The notes: generated from the letters alone by a model not told the origin. Counted from the first letter of the stretch, positions 31,554-41,413 are shown. The stretch is DNA of 64,000 bases from Corynebacterium halotolerans (GCF_001056295.1 NZ_JVMD01000007.1:124001-188000), one strand, 5' to 3'. Numbers and translations are program-made.

Positions 31554-33152
31554 CTACCCGACCAGATCCCGCTTTCCGACGGCCACCGCGCCGAGCATCA
31601 TGCCCAGGATCCCGATTGCGGCGAGCACCAGCGAGCCGGTCCAATCGACCGTGCCGTCGGCGGCGTGCGGGGCGTGGGCGAAGAGGGAGGCGTCCATGAG
31701 CCAGTCGGGGAAGGAGAAGATCCCGCCGAAGAAGGAGGCCACGCCGGACCAGGCGACGGGCAGCCACGCCAGCCAGGCGACCTTCGGCAGCGCCGCGGCG
31801 AAGAAGATGGCGATGCCGGCGGCGGCGAACGCGGCCGGCCATTGCCCGGCGATGGACCACAGGGCGCCGGAGCCGACGCCGGGGGAATCCGACGACGCTT
31901 CGGCCGCGGCGGCGCCGAGCGGGGCGGCGATGGCCAGGATCGCGGTGACGGCGGCCACCGCCACGGCCCAGGCCACCAGGTGGGGCGTCGGGCGCCGCAC
32001 GCCGGCGGCGAGTTCGGGCGCCAGCCGCCCGGCGATTTCGTCGCCGCGGACGGACAGCGTGGCCTGCACCGCCGCGCAGACGAGGAGCACCCCGAGCATG
32101 ACCGCGGCCATTTCGGTGAACGCGTCCTCCATCGTCGCCCGGCCAGTCATCTGCCGGGCCAGGTCGGCGGTGCCCGGCGACGATTCCAGCAGCGACGTCA
32201 TTTCGCCCGTCATGGACATGTAGAAGACGGTGAGCAGGATGATCGCCGTGGCCCAGCCCGCCAGCGCGGACCGTTCCAGGCGCACCCGCAGCCTCCATGA
32301 GCCGAGGCCGCGCCATTCGGCGTCGCGCCGCGCCCCGTGGCCGGCGGACCGCACGGGCCATGTCGCGCCGAGGTCGCGCCGGGCGGCGACGGCAATGGAG
32401 AACCAGGCCACGGCGAGCACCGCCACGGCCATGGGGATCAGCGCCCACCAGCGGTCGTCCGCGTACGGCGCCACCACGTCGCGCCAGCCCAGGGGCGACA
32501 CCGGGCGCAGCCAGTCGAGTTCGCGGACGTCGGCGAAGGCGCGCACGGCGTACGCGACGCCCAGGTAGGCCAGGCCCAGGCCGCGGGCGCCGCGGGCGGT
32601 GGCGGCGACGTTCCCGGCGAGCAGCCCCACCGCACCGGCCGCCGACGTCGAGGCGGCGACCACGGCGCCGGTGAGCACGCAGCCGACGGCGGACATGCCC
32701 TCGATGGAGATCGAGCACGCCAGCAGCGCGAGCGCCGAACCGGCGCCCAGGGCGGCGCACGCGCCGAAGACGACGATGGCGGCGGACAGGGCGTGGGTGC
32801 GCGTCGTCAAGCCGGAGGATCGCAGGACTTCCGCGATGCCGTCGTCCTCGGCGGCCCGCGTCAGGCGGACGGCCAGCAGGATCGCCATGACGGAGCCGAG
32901 GATGGACGCCCACATGCCCACCTCCCACTGCGCGAAGGCGCCGAAGGTGAACGGTTCGGGGACGATCCCGTACATCGCGCGCAGGGCGAGGTTGACGCGC
33001 ATCGGCTCGGCCAGGAGCTCGAGTTCGCCCGGGTTGGGGTAGGTCGCGCGGTAGGCGGGCGGGGTGAGTGCCATGAGCGCGATCAGCGGTGCGAGCCACG
33101 CGATGAGGAAGCCGCGGCGGGTGCGCAGGTGCAGGCGCAGCAGGGTGGTCAT
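31554..33152 (-). CDS. ABC exporter membrane protein
   Basis: A 532-residue protein with about twelve helices and N-terminal LRLHLRTRRGFLIAW, the pattern of large two-in-one permeases annotated as polyketide antibiotic exporters. The two halves are weakly repeated. Its ATG overlaps the end of the upstream ATPase gene, so they form one transporter. Under MerR control it is probably a drug efflux system; the substrate is not evident. Confidence 0.85.
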   Translation of the reverse strand: MTTLLRLHLRTRRGFLIAWLAPLIALMALTPPAYRATYPNPGELELLAEPMRVNLALRAMYGIVPEPFTFGAFAQWEVGMWASILGSVMAILLAVRLTRAAEDDGIAEVLRSSGLTTRTHALSAAIVVFGACAALGAGSALALLACSISIEGMSAVGCVLTGAVVAASTSAAGAVGLLAGNVAATARGARGLGLAYLGVAYAVRAFADVRELDWLRPVSPLGWRDVVAPYADDRWWALIPMAVAVLAVAWFSIAVAARRDLGATWPVRSAGHGARRDAEWRGLGSWRLRVRLERSALAGWATAIILLTVFYMSMTGEMTSLLESSPGTADLARQMTGRATMEDAFTEMAAVMLGVLLVCAAVQATLSVRGDEIAGRLAPELAAGVRRPTPHLVAWAVAVAAVTAILAIAAPLGAAAAEASSDSPGVGSGALWSIAGQWPAAFAAAGIAIFFAAALPKVAWLAWLPVAWSGVASFFGGIFSFPDWLMDASLFAHAPHAADGTVDWTGSLVLAAIGILGMMLGAVAVGKRDLVG

Positions 33153-34120
33153 CGCGCGTCACCGGCTTCGCGGGAACGGCGGGCGGCGCTGGCATGGCGG
33201 GTTCCGCTTGACGACGGCCCGGCCGGCGCATCGTCGGCCCCGCTGCCCGGCGCCGGGGTGCCGGAATAGTGGTCGAGGAAGATGTCCTCCAGCCCGGCGT
33301 CGGTGCAGGAGATGTCGGCCGCGCCGCGGGCCAGCAGGTCCGACAGCGCGGCGGGGACCTCGTCGCGGGGGAGCAGTCGGTCGACGCGCGAACCGTCGGG
33401 CAGCGTCGCCGCTAGCCGGGATCCGCGCAGGTGGGTGAGATCCTTCAGCGAACCGGATTCGACCAGGCGGCCGTCGCGGATGATGGTGATGTCGTCGGCG
33501 AGGTCCTGGACCTCCGAGAGGATGTGGCTGGACAGCAGCACCGAGGCGCCCTCCGCGACGCGCTCGCGCACGCAGGCCGCGAACTCGCGTTCCATCAGGG
33601 GGTCGAGGCCCGACGTCGGCTCGTCGAGGACCAGCACGTCAACGTCGGCGGCCAGCGCCGCGACGAGCATGACCTTCTGCCGGTTGCCCTTGGAGTAGTC
33701 GCGGATCTTCTTCGACGTGTCCAGCCGGAAACGCTCGATGAGCTCGGCGCGCCGGGCGGGGTCGTCGCCTGCCGAGCCACGGGATGCGCCCCGGGATGCG
33801 CCCGCCCCGCGGGCCCCGCCGGCCCGGAGTTTGGCCATCGTGGCCAGCGCCTCCCCGCCGGTCAGCTGCGGCCACAGGGCGACGTCGCCGGGCACGTAGG
33901 CCACCCGGGCGGTGGCCGACGCCGGATCGCGCACCGGGTCGTGGCCCAGGACGTCGATTGTCCCGGCGTCGGGGCGCAGCATGCCCAGGATGGCGCGGAT
34001 GGTCGTGGACTTGCCGGCGCCGTTGGGCCCCAGGAAGCCGTGGACGGTGCCGCGGCGGACCGTGAGGTCCAGGTCGTCGACGGCGGTGACTGACCCGAAG
34101 CGTTTGGTCAGGCCCCGCAC
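33149..34120 (-). CDS. ABC exporter ATP-binding protein (5' end possibly out of frame)
   Basis: A 323-residue ATPase: Walker A GPNGAGKST, signature-position YSKGNRQKVML (degenerate, as in this exporter group), Walker B LVLDEPTSGLDP and SSHILSEVQDL. A Gly/Ala/Ser insert lies at about 105-125 and a low-complexity tail at the end. The first in-frame start is GTG at 34120, without ribosome site, and it falls inside the conserved first strand (AITVRGLTKRFG). A better start, ATG at 34161 with AAAGGA upstream, is out of frame by one base. One extra G:C in the five-base run at 34135-34139 would join them into MTASLHDAPRPAITVRGL. This suggests a homopolymer error or a real frameshift. Confidence 0.85.
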   Translation of the reverse strand: MRGLTKRFGSVTAVDDLDLTVRRGTVHGFLGPNGAGKSTTIRAILGMLRPDAGTIDVLGHDPVRDPASATARVAYVPGDVALWPQLTGGEALATMAKLRAGGARGAGASRGASRGSAGDDPARRAELIERFRLDTSKKIRDYSKGNRQKVMLVAALAADVDVLVLDEPTSGLDPLMEREFAACVRERVAEGASVLLSSHILSEVQDLADDITIIRDGRLVESGSLKDLTHLRGSRLAATLPDGSRVDRLLPRDEVPAALSDLLARGAADISCTDAGLEDIFLDHYSGTPAPGSGADDAPAGPSSSGTRHASAARRSREAGDAR

Positions 34121-34174
34121 GGTGATGGCGGGGCGGGGGCGTCGTGAAGCGAAGCGGTCATTGTCTGCGGTCCT

Positions 34175-35032
34175 TTATCGGGTGGCCGATGAATCGGGGC
34201 GGGAGGAATCGGAGGGGCCGGGATCGGGGCCGGCCGGTGCGGCGCGGGCGGCCGCGAAACGTTTGGGGAGCTCCTCGAACGCCATGTCGACGTACATCCG
34301 CTGCGAGGGGGTGGGGAACGCCGCGACCACGAGCGCGTGGGCGAACCGGTCGATGGCGAAGACCTCGAGCGCCATGGTCAGCGCCCGCGGGAGCGGGCCG
34401 AAGGTTTCGATCAAATCGAATCCCTCCTCGACGAGTGCGGCGCATTCCTCCCGGGTAATCGGGCCTTCGGTCAACCGGGCGAACTTCGAGAAATGATCGG
34501 CGATGTCGGACGGGTCGACGTGGTTGAACGGGCCGTCCACGTCGTCGCCGAGCAGACCGATGCGCACCGCGATTTCCGTCAGCCGGCGCTTTCTGCGCAG
34601 CAGCGTCAGCGCCCGGGCGTCGCCGCGCTCGATGATCGCCGCCTCTATGCGCGTGAACGTGGCATTCAGCGTCGGAGGCAGCGATGTCCACGCCCCCGAG
34701 CCATCGGCGGCGGTGCCCGCCCGCCGCAGTTCTTCCAGCCTCGCCCGGTGTTCCTCGAGTTCGGCGATGCGCTCGTCGATGGAGGCGATCGCGGCGTCGA
34801 GGCCGTCGGCGTCGGGCACGGGGGCGTCGCCGTCGAGGTGGGCGGGCATGTCGGACAGGGCGATGCCGGCGTCTGCGAGCGCTCGAATGCGCAGCAGTCG
34901 GGCGGCGTCGTCGACGCCGTAGTCGCGCCACGCGCCGACCCTCGGCGGCACGGGCATCAACCCGATCGCGTGGTAGTGCCGGATGGTGCGCACGGAAACC
35001 CCGGCGACTCCGGCGAGCTCTGAAACCCTCAT
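34175..35032 (-). CDS. MerR-family transcriptional regulator
   Basis: A 285-residue regulator with an N-terminal winged helix-turn-helix (VSELAGVAGVSVRTIRHYHAIGLMPV), a coiled-coil dimer helix (about 75-105, rich in Glu and Arg) and a C-terminal ligand domain of mainly helices that I do not recognise. It heads the operon with the ABC ATPase and permease genes and probably controls their expression in response to the exported compound. ATG 35032 is preferred because it matches the usual MerR start; GTG at 35047 would add five residues. Confidence 0.88.
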   Translation of the reverse strand: MRVSELAGVAGVSVRTIRHYHAIGLMPVPPRVGAWRDYGVDDAARLLRIRALADAGIALSDMPAHLDGDAPVPDADGLDAAIASIDERIAELEEHRARLEELRRAGTAADGSGAWTSLPPTLNATFTRIEAAIIERGDARALTLLRRKRRLTEIAVRIGLLGDDVDGPFNHVDPSDIADHFSKFARLTEGPITREECAALVEEGFDLIETFGPLPRALTMALEVFAIDRFAHALVVAAFPTPSQRMYVDMAFEELPKRFAAARAAPAGPDPGPSDSSRPDSSATR

Positions 35033-35151
35033 GGGGCGATCATCCACTGTTACGTTGCGTCGCAGTCAAGGGCGGTTTTCGCGGGGTTGGGCCGGGTGGC
35101 CGTTTCCGCGCGACCGGGGCACGTTCGCGCGGCCCGACGTAGCCTCGGGTC

Positions 35152-37020
35152 ATGGAAGCCGTTTTCACCGTCGACCAGATCCGCCGCGCCGAACAGCCCC
35201 TGCTGGGGGCGCAGGATGAACCAGATGAATTGATGCGGCACGCGGCCAAGGCCGTCGCCGACGCGGCGAAGGTGATGCTCGCCGCCCCGAAACCCTATTT
35301 CCTGGGCCGGCACGCCACGCGGGTGCTGCTGCTGGTCGGCTCCGGGGGCAATGGCGGTGACGCGCTGTACGCGGGGTCGCTGCTGGCCGCCGAGGGCGTC
35401 GGAGTCGACGCCGTGCTGTTGGGCGACGCGCCGAACGAGCGGGCGCTGGCCACGTTCCGCCGCCGCGGCGGGGTGGTCCTCGTCGATGGGCTGCCGGATT
35501 TCCCGGCGGGCCTGCGCGGCGACGGCAACCCGGAGCCTCTTGATCCAGCGCATCCGGAGTCGGTGCGGCCGTGGGGCCATTCCCTGGTCATCGATGGCAT
35601 CGCCGGGTTGGGCGGGTCGGGGCCGCTGCGGGAGAAGGCCGCGCGGATCGTGCGGGTGGCCGCGAAGAACCACGCCCGTTTCCTGGCCATCGACGTGCCT
35701 TCGGGCATTTCGGCGGACACGGGGTTGGTGGAGGCGGGGGCGTCGATCGCCGATCCGGAGTGGGAGCCGGGCGACCCGGATGAGCCGTCGCCGCGCACCA
35801 TCGAGTTGCCGGGCCACGTCACGGCGGACGTCACCGTGACCTTCGGTGGCCTGCGTTTCGCCCATGCGCTGTCGGACCAGTGCGGCGAGGTCGTCGTCGC
35901 GGACATCGCGCTCGACGGAGACAGCCCCGAGCTGTACCTGCGGCCGAAGGAGAAGTGGCCCGCCGGTGCGGAGGCCGGCCGCAGCCTGCATGGCCAGCTG
36001 CACCGCAACCTGGCGCGCGATGCGGCGGAGGGGGCGACCCCGACGTGGACGTATTACAGGTCTTTGGCGGTGCCGCCGCGCAATGCCTTCACGTGGCCGA
36101 CGGTGTACGACGGCGATCCGGGCGACGTCTGGACGTCCGTCGGCGACCATCCGCGCCCGCCCCGCCCGGGTTTCCCGCGGGATCTGGAGCCGGCCGCGGA
36201 CGACGACAAGTATTCCGGCGGCGTCGTCGGCATCTGCGCCGGTGGCGAGCGGTACCCGGGCGCGGGTGTGCTGGCCACGACTGCGGCGGTGCGCGCGACG
36301 TCGGCGATGGTCCGCTACGTCGGGTCGGGGTCGGCGGAGGTGGTGCGCGCGCTGCCGGAGGTGGTCGCGCATCCTTCGCTTGACGACGCCGCCCGGGTCG
36401 ACGCGTGGGTGGTCGGTTCGGGACGGGGGACCGATGATGCGGCGGCCGCGGAGCTGTCGGAGTTGCTGGGCCGCGATGAGCCGCTGCTCGTCGACGCAGA
36501 TGCGATCACTCTTCTGGCGCAGCGCCCGGAGCTGCGGGACAGGCTCGTCGCCCGTGAAGGGGAGACGTTGCTGACCCCGCATGCGGGGGAGTTCCGCCGC
36601 CTCGCCGATGCACTCGACCAGGAGATCCCCGACCCCGTCGACCGCCCGATCGACGCCGCGAAGGCACTGGCCATGGCGCTGCGCTGTGCGGTGCTGCTCA
36701 AGGGGCGGCGGACGATCGTCGCCATGCCCTCGGGCGGAGGCCATCACGCGGGCACGGTGCGGATCATCGACGCGGGCACGTCGTGGGCGGCGACGCCCGG
36801 CAGCGGCGACGTGCTGTCGGGGTTGATCGGGGCGTGGCTGGCGAAGGACGGCATGGCCGGCGTCGCCCCCGCCGTCACCGTCCACGCCCGCGCGGCGGAA
36901 ATCGCGGCGCGCACGCCCGCCGGGTACGCCCCGACCTCGGCGTCGCTCATCGCCGAGGCGATCCGCGAAGCGACTGCGGCACTCGCCGCCGAAACGGAGT
37001 GGCCCTCGGTGGCAGAATGA
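35152..37020 (+). CDS. nnr: bifunctional NAD(P)H-hydrate repair enzyme (epimerase/dehydratase)
   Basis: This enzyme repairs damaged NADHX and NADPHX. The 622-residue protein has the YjeF-type epimerase domain first (GSGGNGGDALYAGSLLAAEGV at about 63-83; a DGIAGLGGSG loop) and the ADP-dependent dehydratase domain second (LLVDADAITLLAQ, LTPHAGEF, and the nucleotide loop ATPGSGDVLSGLIGAWLA). It is about 130 residues longer than many homologues, with extra material around the domain junction (about 285-365). It overlaps alr by four bases. Rv3433c is its counterpart in the M. tuberculosis order. Confidence 0.93.
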   Translation: MEAVFTVDQIRRAEQPLLGAQDEPDELMRHAAKAVADAAKVMLAAPKPYFLGRHATRVLLLVGSGGNGGDALYAGSLLAAEGVGVDAVLLGDAPNERALATFRRRGGVVLVDGLPDFPAGLRGDGNPEPLDPAHPESVRPWGHSLVIDGIAGLGGSGPLREKAARIVRVAAKNHARFLAIDVPSGISADTGLVEAGASIADPEWEPGDPDEPSPRTIELPGHVTADVTVTFGGLRFAHALSDQCGEVVVADIALDGDSPELYLRPKEKWPAGAEAGRSLHGQLHRNLARDAAEGATPTWTYYRSLAVPPRNAFTWPTVYDGDPGDVWTSVGDHPRPPRPGFPRDLEPAADDDKYSGGVVGICAGGERYPGAGVLATTAAVRATSAMVRYVGSGSAEVVRALPEVVAHPSLDDAARVDAWVVGSGRGTDDAAAAELSELLGRDEPLLVDADAITLLAQRPELRDRLVAREGETLLTPHAGEFRRLADALDQEIPDPVDRPIDAAKALAMALRCAVLLKGRRTIVAMPSGGGHHAGTVRIIDAGTSWAATPGSGDVLSGLIGAWLAKDGMAGVAPAVTVHARAAEIAARTPAGYAPTSASLIAEAIREATAALAAETEWPSVAE

Positions 37021-38234
37021 CCGCCATGGACGCCGCACACGGAGACACCCCACCGGAGCACCGGGACCCGGAAACCGCCGATCCCACGTTCCCCGGCCTG
37101 CTCGCGCAGACCGTCGACCTGGCCGCGGTGCGGCACAACGTGGACACCATCAAGACCATCTCCGGCGCGCAGCGCCTCATGGCCGTGGTCAAGGCGGACG
37201 GCTACTCCCAGGGGGCGACCGACGTCGCCCGCGCCGCGCTGGACGGCGGTGCCGACCAGCTGGGCGTGGCCACCCTCCAGGAATCGCTGGACCTGCGCGA
37301 ATCCCTGGAACTGCGCGGCACGTCCGCGACGATCCTGGCCTGGCTGTGGCACCCCGACGAGGCCCTCGAGCTGGAGGCGGTCGTCGCCTCCGGCATTCAC
37401 CTGGGCGTCCCGTCGGGGGATCACCTCGCCGCGGTCGTCGCCGCCGGGCGCCGCGCGGGCGTCCGCCCGCGGGTCACGGCGATGGCCGACACCGGCCTCA
37501 ACCGCTCCGGCATCTCCGTCGTCGACGGCACCTTCGGGCGCCTCGCCCCCGAGTTCGGCGAAGCCCACGCACGCGGCGACATCGACTGCACCGGAGTGTT
37601 CTCGCACCTCGCCTGCGCCGACGAACCCGAAAATCCCGCAAATGACATGCAGGCCGCCAGATTCCGCGAGGCGGCCGAACTGCTGGCGCGGGCGGGCGTC
37701 GCAAAGCAACTCAACCACCTGTCCAACTCGCCCGGTGCCCTGTCGCGGCCCGACCTGTCCTTCGACATGGTCCGGCCGGGCCTGTCCATCTACGGCCTCG
37801 AACCCATCGCCGACCGCACCCACGGGCTGCGGCCCGTCATGCGCTGGGAAGCGCGGATCCCCGTGATCAAACACGTCCCCGCCGGCGAAGCCGTCAGCTA
37901 CGGGCGCACCTGGACCACCGACCGCGACACCCGCACCGCCGTCATCCCCTGCGGCTACGCCGACGGCATGCCGCGATCGGCGTCCGGGAAATTCGAGGTC
38001 AGCATCAACGGCGTCCGCTACCCGCAGGTCGGGCGCGTGTGCATGGACCAATTCGTCGTCGACCTCGGGCCCGACGCCCCGGTGCGGCCCGGCGACGTCG
38101 CGGTCATCGTCGGCACCTGCGACGGCGAGCCCACCGCCGACGAACTCGCCGCAGCCGCGGGCACCATCAACTATGAAATTCTGACGGCGCCGCGCGGCCG
38201 CACGCGCAGGCGGCACGTGGGGGCCGTTGGCTAA
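37017..38234 (+). CDS. alr: alanine racemase
   Basis: Alr interconverts L- and D-alanine with pyridoxal phosphate, supplying D-Ala for the cell wall. The 405-residue protein has the PLP-lysine segment MAVVKADGYSQGA (usually KADAYGHG), the substrate-side MADTGLNRSG, the barrel strands around VRPGLSIYG and the C-terminal catalytic-Tyr domain (AVSYGRTW, GYADGMPR, GRVCMDQFVVDLG). The start is ATG at 37017 in an ATGA overlap with nnr; ATG at 37026 is possible. Confidence 0.95.
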   Translation: MTAMDAAHGDTPPEHRDPETADPTFPGLLAQTVDLAAVRHNVDTIKTISGAQRLMAVVKADGYSQGATDVARAALDGGADQLGVATLQESLDLRESLELRGTSATILAWLWHPDEALELEAVVASGIHLGVPSGDHLAAVVAAGRRAGVRPRVTAMADTGLNRSGISVVDGTFGRLAPEFGEAHARGDIDCTGVFSHLACADEPENPANDMQAARFREAAELLARAGVAKQLNHLSNSPGALSRPDLSFDMVRPGLSIYGLEPIADRTHGLRPVMRWEARIPVIKHVPAGEAVSYGRTWTTDRDTRTAVIPCGYADGMPRSASGKFEVSINGVRYPQVGRVCMDQFVVDLGPDAPVRPGDVAVIVGTCDGEPTADELAAAAGTINYEILTAPRGRTRRRHVGAVG

Positions 38235-38243
38235 GGTTGGCAT

Positions 38244-39314
38244 ATGGCTGGAAATAGCGGCGATCGCTCGAGCCGGGGCCTGGGCGGCATACCCGGGTGG
38301 GGGATCGTCGCGGGCGCCGGTGCGCTGGCCACCGCCGCCGGAGCCGGCCTCATCGGCTGGCGCGAACACTGGCTCGCCCGCAACGCCCCGCTGATCCCGC
38401 CGGAACTGCTGACCCTCGGCGACGCCACCTGGTCCGGCACCGTGACATCCGCCGACGGCATCGACCTGCGCGTCGTCGAACGCGGATTCCAGACCGCCCC
38501 CGTCACCATCGTGTTCACCCACGGCTACTGCCAGCGCAAAGACTGCTGGTGCCTGCTGTCCCACCGATTCCGCAAGAGCTTCGGCGACGACGCGCGCCTG
38601 CTGTTCTGGGACCAGCGCGGCCACGGCGACTCCGGCGACCCCGACGCCGAGGCCTGCACCATCGCCGACACCGCCTCCGACCTGGCGTGCATCATCCGCG
38701 AGCGCATTCCCGCCGGGCGGATCTTCCTGGTCGGCCACTCCATGGGCGGCATGACCGTCATGTCCTTCGCCCGCCGGTACCCGGAACTGATGGAACGGGT
38801 GTCGGGCGTGGCGCTGGTGGCGACGGCGTCGGCCGGACTGTCCGAAGGCGGGATCCCGCAGATGATGCTCGGCCCCGTCGGGCAGGCCCTGACCCGGACC
38901 GCGCGTTCCCTGCCGCAGCTGGCCAACCAGGTCCGGCAACTGGCCACCATCGGCGAGATGCCGTTCATCCGCGGCGCGTCCTTCGGCGACCAGCGCACCC
39001 CGCACGCCATCGTGCAGCTCAACGAGAAGATGATCGACGACACCGACGCGACGACCATCCTCAACTTCTTCGGCACCCTGCAGCTCCACGACGAATCCGA
39101 AGGCCTCGCCGCCCTGGCGGGCTTCCCCGGCGTCGTCATCGCCGGCGACCGCGACCGCATGATCCCCTTCGAGCGGTCGGTGGAGATCATCGAGGACTGG
39201 CCCGGTGCGAGGCTCGTCCGCGCCCCCGGCGCCGGCCACATGGTCCAGCTGGAGCAGCCGGAGATCGTCGGCGACGCGATCGAAACCCTCGTGCGCGAGA
39301 ACTGGCCGGTTTAA
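38244..39314 (+). CDS. alpha/beta hydrolase
   Basis: A 356-residue hydrolase, ten bases after alr. An N-terminal helix (WGIVAGAGALATAAGAGLIGW) is an uncleaved anchor or signal. The triad is visible: Ser in VGHSMGGMT, Asp in AGDRDRMIP and His in GAGHMVQLE. FTHGYCQRKDCW is the oxyanion strand. The conserved placement between alr and tsaE suggests co-expression in the wall/tRNA gene block. The natural ester substrate is not known. Confidence 0.88.
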   Translation: MAGNSGDRSSRGLGGIPGWGIVAGAGALATAAGAGLIGWREHWLARNAPLIPPELLTLGDATWSGTVTSADGIDLRVVERGFQTAPVTIVFTHGYCQRKDCWCLLSHRFRKSFGDDARLLFWDQRGHGDSGDPDAEACTIADTASDLACIIRERIPAGRIFLVGHSMGGMTVMSFARRYPELMERVSGVALVATASAGLSEGGIPQMMLGPVGQALTRTARSLPQLANQVRQLATIGEMPFIRGASFGDQRTPHAIVQLNEKMIDDTDATTILNFFGTLQLHDESEGLAALAGFPGVVIAGDRDRMIPFERSVEIIEDWPGARLVRAPGAGHMVQLEQPEIVGDAIETLVRENWPV

Positions 39315-39426
39315 TTGGCGGGTGTAGGGGCGTCGGCGGCCGGCCGCCGGCGTGGCCGGGCCGGTGCCATTGGCCACGCCGGTGGCACCGCCCCGCGGCA
39401 TCCGAGGCCCGCATTACGATGTCCCC

Positions 39427-39933
39427 ATGACTTCCCGCCCCAGCACTTTCCCGGAATCAGGCGAACGTGTCCTGCCGACCGCCGAGGACATGCGGGCCTT
39501 CGGCGAAGAGCTCGGAGCGGCCCTGGCCGCCGGTGACCTGGTCATCCTCGACGGCCCACTCGGGGCGGGCAAGACCACCCTGACGCAGGGCATCGCCGCG
39601 GGCATGAACGTCCGGGGCCGCGTGACCAGCCCGACGTTCACCATCGCCCGCCACCACCGCAACCCGGGCGGCGGACCGGACCTGGTCCACGTCGACGCCT
39701 ACCGCCTGTTCGGCGAGGAAGGGCCGGGCGGGGCCGCCTCCGCGACCGGCGGGCTCGACGCCCTCGATGCTCTGGATTCCCTGGACCTGGACACCGACCT
39801 GGAGGAATGCGTCGTCGTCGCCGAGTGGGGCGCCGGCCTGGTCGAGCAATTGACGGACTCCCACCTGCTGGTGGGCATCGACCGCTCCGCCGCCGACGAC
39901 TCCCGGCGGGTCACCTGGCGGCGGGTATCGTGA
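39427..39933 (+). CDS. tsaE: tRNA t6A biosynthesis ATPase TsaE
   Basis: TsaE drives cycles of the TsaB-TsaD complex that makes N6-threonylcarbamoyladenosine at tRNA position 37. The 168-residue protein has Walker A GPLGAGKTTLTQGIA and the SPTFTI segment typical of the family, followed by HVDAYRL. The latter contains the family's Asp. A short acidic repeat (LDALDALDSLDLDTDLEE) is inserted after GGAASATG. Its end overlaps a possible GTG start of tsaB. Confidence 0.95.
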   Translation: MTSRPSTFPESGERVLPTAEDMRAFGEELGAALAAGDLVILDGPLGAGKTTLTQGIAAGMNVRGRVTSPTFTIARHHRNPGGGPDLVHVDAYRLFGEEGPGGAASATGGLDALDALDSLDLDTDLEECVVVAEWGAGLVEQLTDSHLLVGIDRSAADDSRRVTWRRVS

Positions 39934-39938
39934 CGGGC

Positions 39939-40817
39939 ATGTTCGTTCTCGCCGTCGACACGTCCACGCCGCAGGTCACCGCCGGTCTCGTCCGCGTGGC
40001 GGAGTTGCCCGGGGCGCAGGGCGGCGCGGGGGCGTCGGCAAGCACGCGCCGCACGCCGATCATCGAGGAGCTCGCCGCCGCGGGCCACGTCGACGCACGC
40101 GCCCACAACGAGGTGCTCACGCCGCTGATCCGCCGCTGCCTGGATGAGGCGGGGCTCGAGGGCGGTGCGGCCCGGGCGGTCGGCGCGGTCGTCGTCGGCT
40201 GCGGGCCGGGCCCCTTCACGGGGCTGCGGGTGGGCATGGCCACCGCGGGCTCCTTCGCGGATGCGTGGGGCGTCCCCGCCCACGGCGCCTGCTCTCTCGA
40301 CGCGCTGGCGCACCCCGGCGGGGAGCGTTTGCGTGGCGACGTCCTCGCCGTCACCGACGCCCGCCGCCGCGAGGTTTACGCCGCCGCCTACCGCGATGGC
40401 CAGCGCGTATGGGGACCGGCGGTGCTGCCCGCGGCCGCCTGCGCCGAGGCGGTGTTCGAGGCGGTCCACGACTTCGAGCCGGCACTGCTCGTCGGCGACG
40501 AAGCGAAGTGCGCCGACGTCCGCGCCGGGCTTGAGGCTCTTGCGGAGGTCGATGGCGGCGCGTCGGCACCGGACATCAGGGCCGCCTACCCGACGCCCGC
40601 CGGGCTCATCGCGGCCGCCATCGCGGAGCTCGAGCACGAGCACGACGAAGACGGACCCGATTCCGACGGCGACGGCGAACCGGATCACGTGCCCTTCCGC
40701 GCCACCGCCGCGCTGAAGGCCCCGGCCGGGCCGCTGGTGCCGCTGTATCTCCGCCGACCCGACGCGGTGCCGCCGAAACCGAAGCCGAAGTCGCCCGCCA
40801 TCCCGGACGTGCCGTGA
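39939..40817 (+). CDS. tsaB: tRNA t6A biosynthesis protein TsaB
   Basis: TsaB is the inactive ASKHA-fold partner that stabilises TsaD. The 292-residue protein begins MFVLAVDTSTPQVTAGLV and has the dimer-interface motif CGPGPFTGLRVGMATAGSFA. The ASKHA strands (LAVTDARRREVYAA) follow. The C-terminal 40 residues are acidic then Pro/Lys-rich and not conserved. ATG 39939 is chosen; GTG 39930 inside the tsaE stop is an alternative. Confidence 0.94.
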   Translation: MFVLAVDTSTPQVTAGLVRVAELPGAQGGAGASASTRRTPIIEELAAAGHVDARAHNEVLTPLIRRCLDEAGLEGGAARAVGAVVVGCGPGPFTGLRVGMATAGSFADAWGVPAHGACSLDALAHPGGERLRGDVLAVTDARRREVYAAAYRDGQRVWGPAVLPAAACAEAVFEAVHDFEPALLVGDEAKCADVRAGLEALAEVDGGASAPDIRAAYPTPAGLIAAAIAELEHEHDEDGPDSDGDGEPDHVPFRATAALKAPAGPLVPLYLRRPDAVPPKPKPKSPAIPDVP

Positions 40818-41413
40818 CCGCCGCGGGGCCCGGGGCGAACCCGGAGGGGGAAAGCCCGGATGAGCAGAATCCGGATGAGCTGCTCGCCGCCGCGACGTTC
40901 GGGCGCCTGGCGGCGGGTGCCGCGCCCGCCTGTGCGGCGCTGGAGGCCGTGATCTTCGCCGGCGACGACCCGTGGCCCGAGTCGGCGTTCGCCTCCGAGC
41001 TGGCCAACCCGGGCAACCTGTACCTCGGCTGGGTCGTGCCGGGCGGTGGTGCGGCGGATGGCGCGGGCGACCGGGCGGATGGCGCGGGCGGCGACCGCGC
41101 CGACCGGGTGCTGGCCTACGGCGGCATCACGCGGCTGGGGCCGGAGTCGGCGCCCGAGTACGAGATCCACACCATCGCCGTCGACGAGGCCCTGCGCGGC
41201 CGCGGCCTGGGCCGGGAGCTGCTGGGGCATCTGCTGGCGGTGGCCGATGCTGCGCCGGGCCCGGTGTTCCTGGAGGTCCGCACGGACAACGAACCGGCGA
41301 TCTCCATGTATTCGTCGCACGGCTTCGAGACGATGGGCGTGCGCAAGCGCTACTACCGGCAGTCGGGCGCCGACGCGTACACGATGTGCCGCCCGGCGGC
41401 GGGCGGGTCGTAG
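40814..41413 (+). CDS. rimI: ribosomal-protein-alanine N-acetyltransferase (GNAT)
   Basis: A 199-residue GNAT protein with the acetyl-CoA loop VDEALRGRGLGRELLGHLL (R-G-x-G) and the RimI-type end LEVRTDNEPAISMYSSHGFETMGVRKRYY. It has an extra acidic N-terminus and a small Gly/Asp-rich loop (repeated DGAGDRA) near residue 80. The GTG start overlaps tsaB by four bases. In actinobacteria rimI is regularly found between tsaB and tsaD. Confidence 0.92.
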   Translation: MTAAGPGANPEGESPDEQNPDELLAAATFGRLAAGAAPACAALEAVIFAGDDPWPESAFASELANPGNLYLGWVVPGGGAADGAGDRADGAGGDRADRVLAYGGITRLGPESAPEYEIHTIAVDEALRGRGLGRELLGHLLAVADAAPGPVFLEVRTDNEPAISMYSSHGFETMGVRKRYYRQSGADAYTMCRPAAGGS

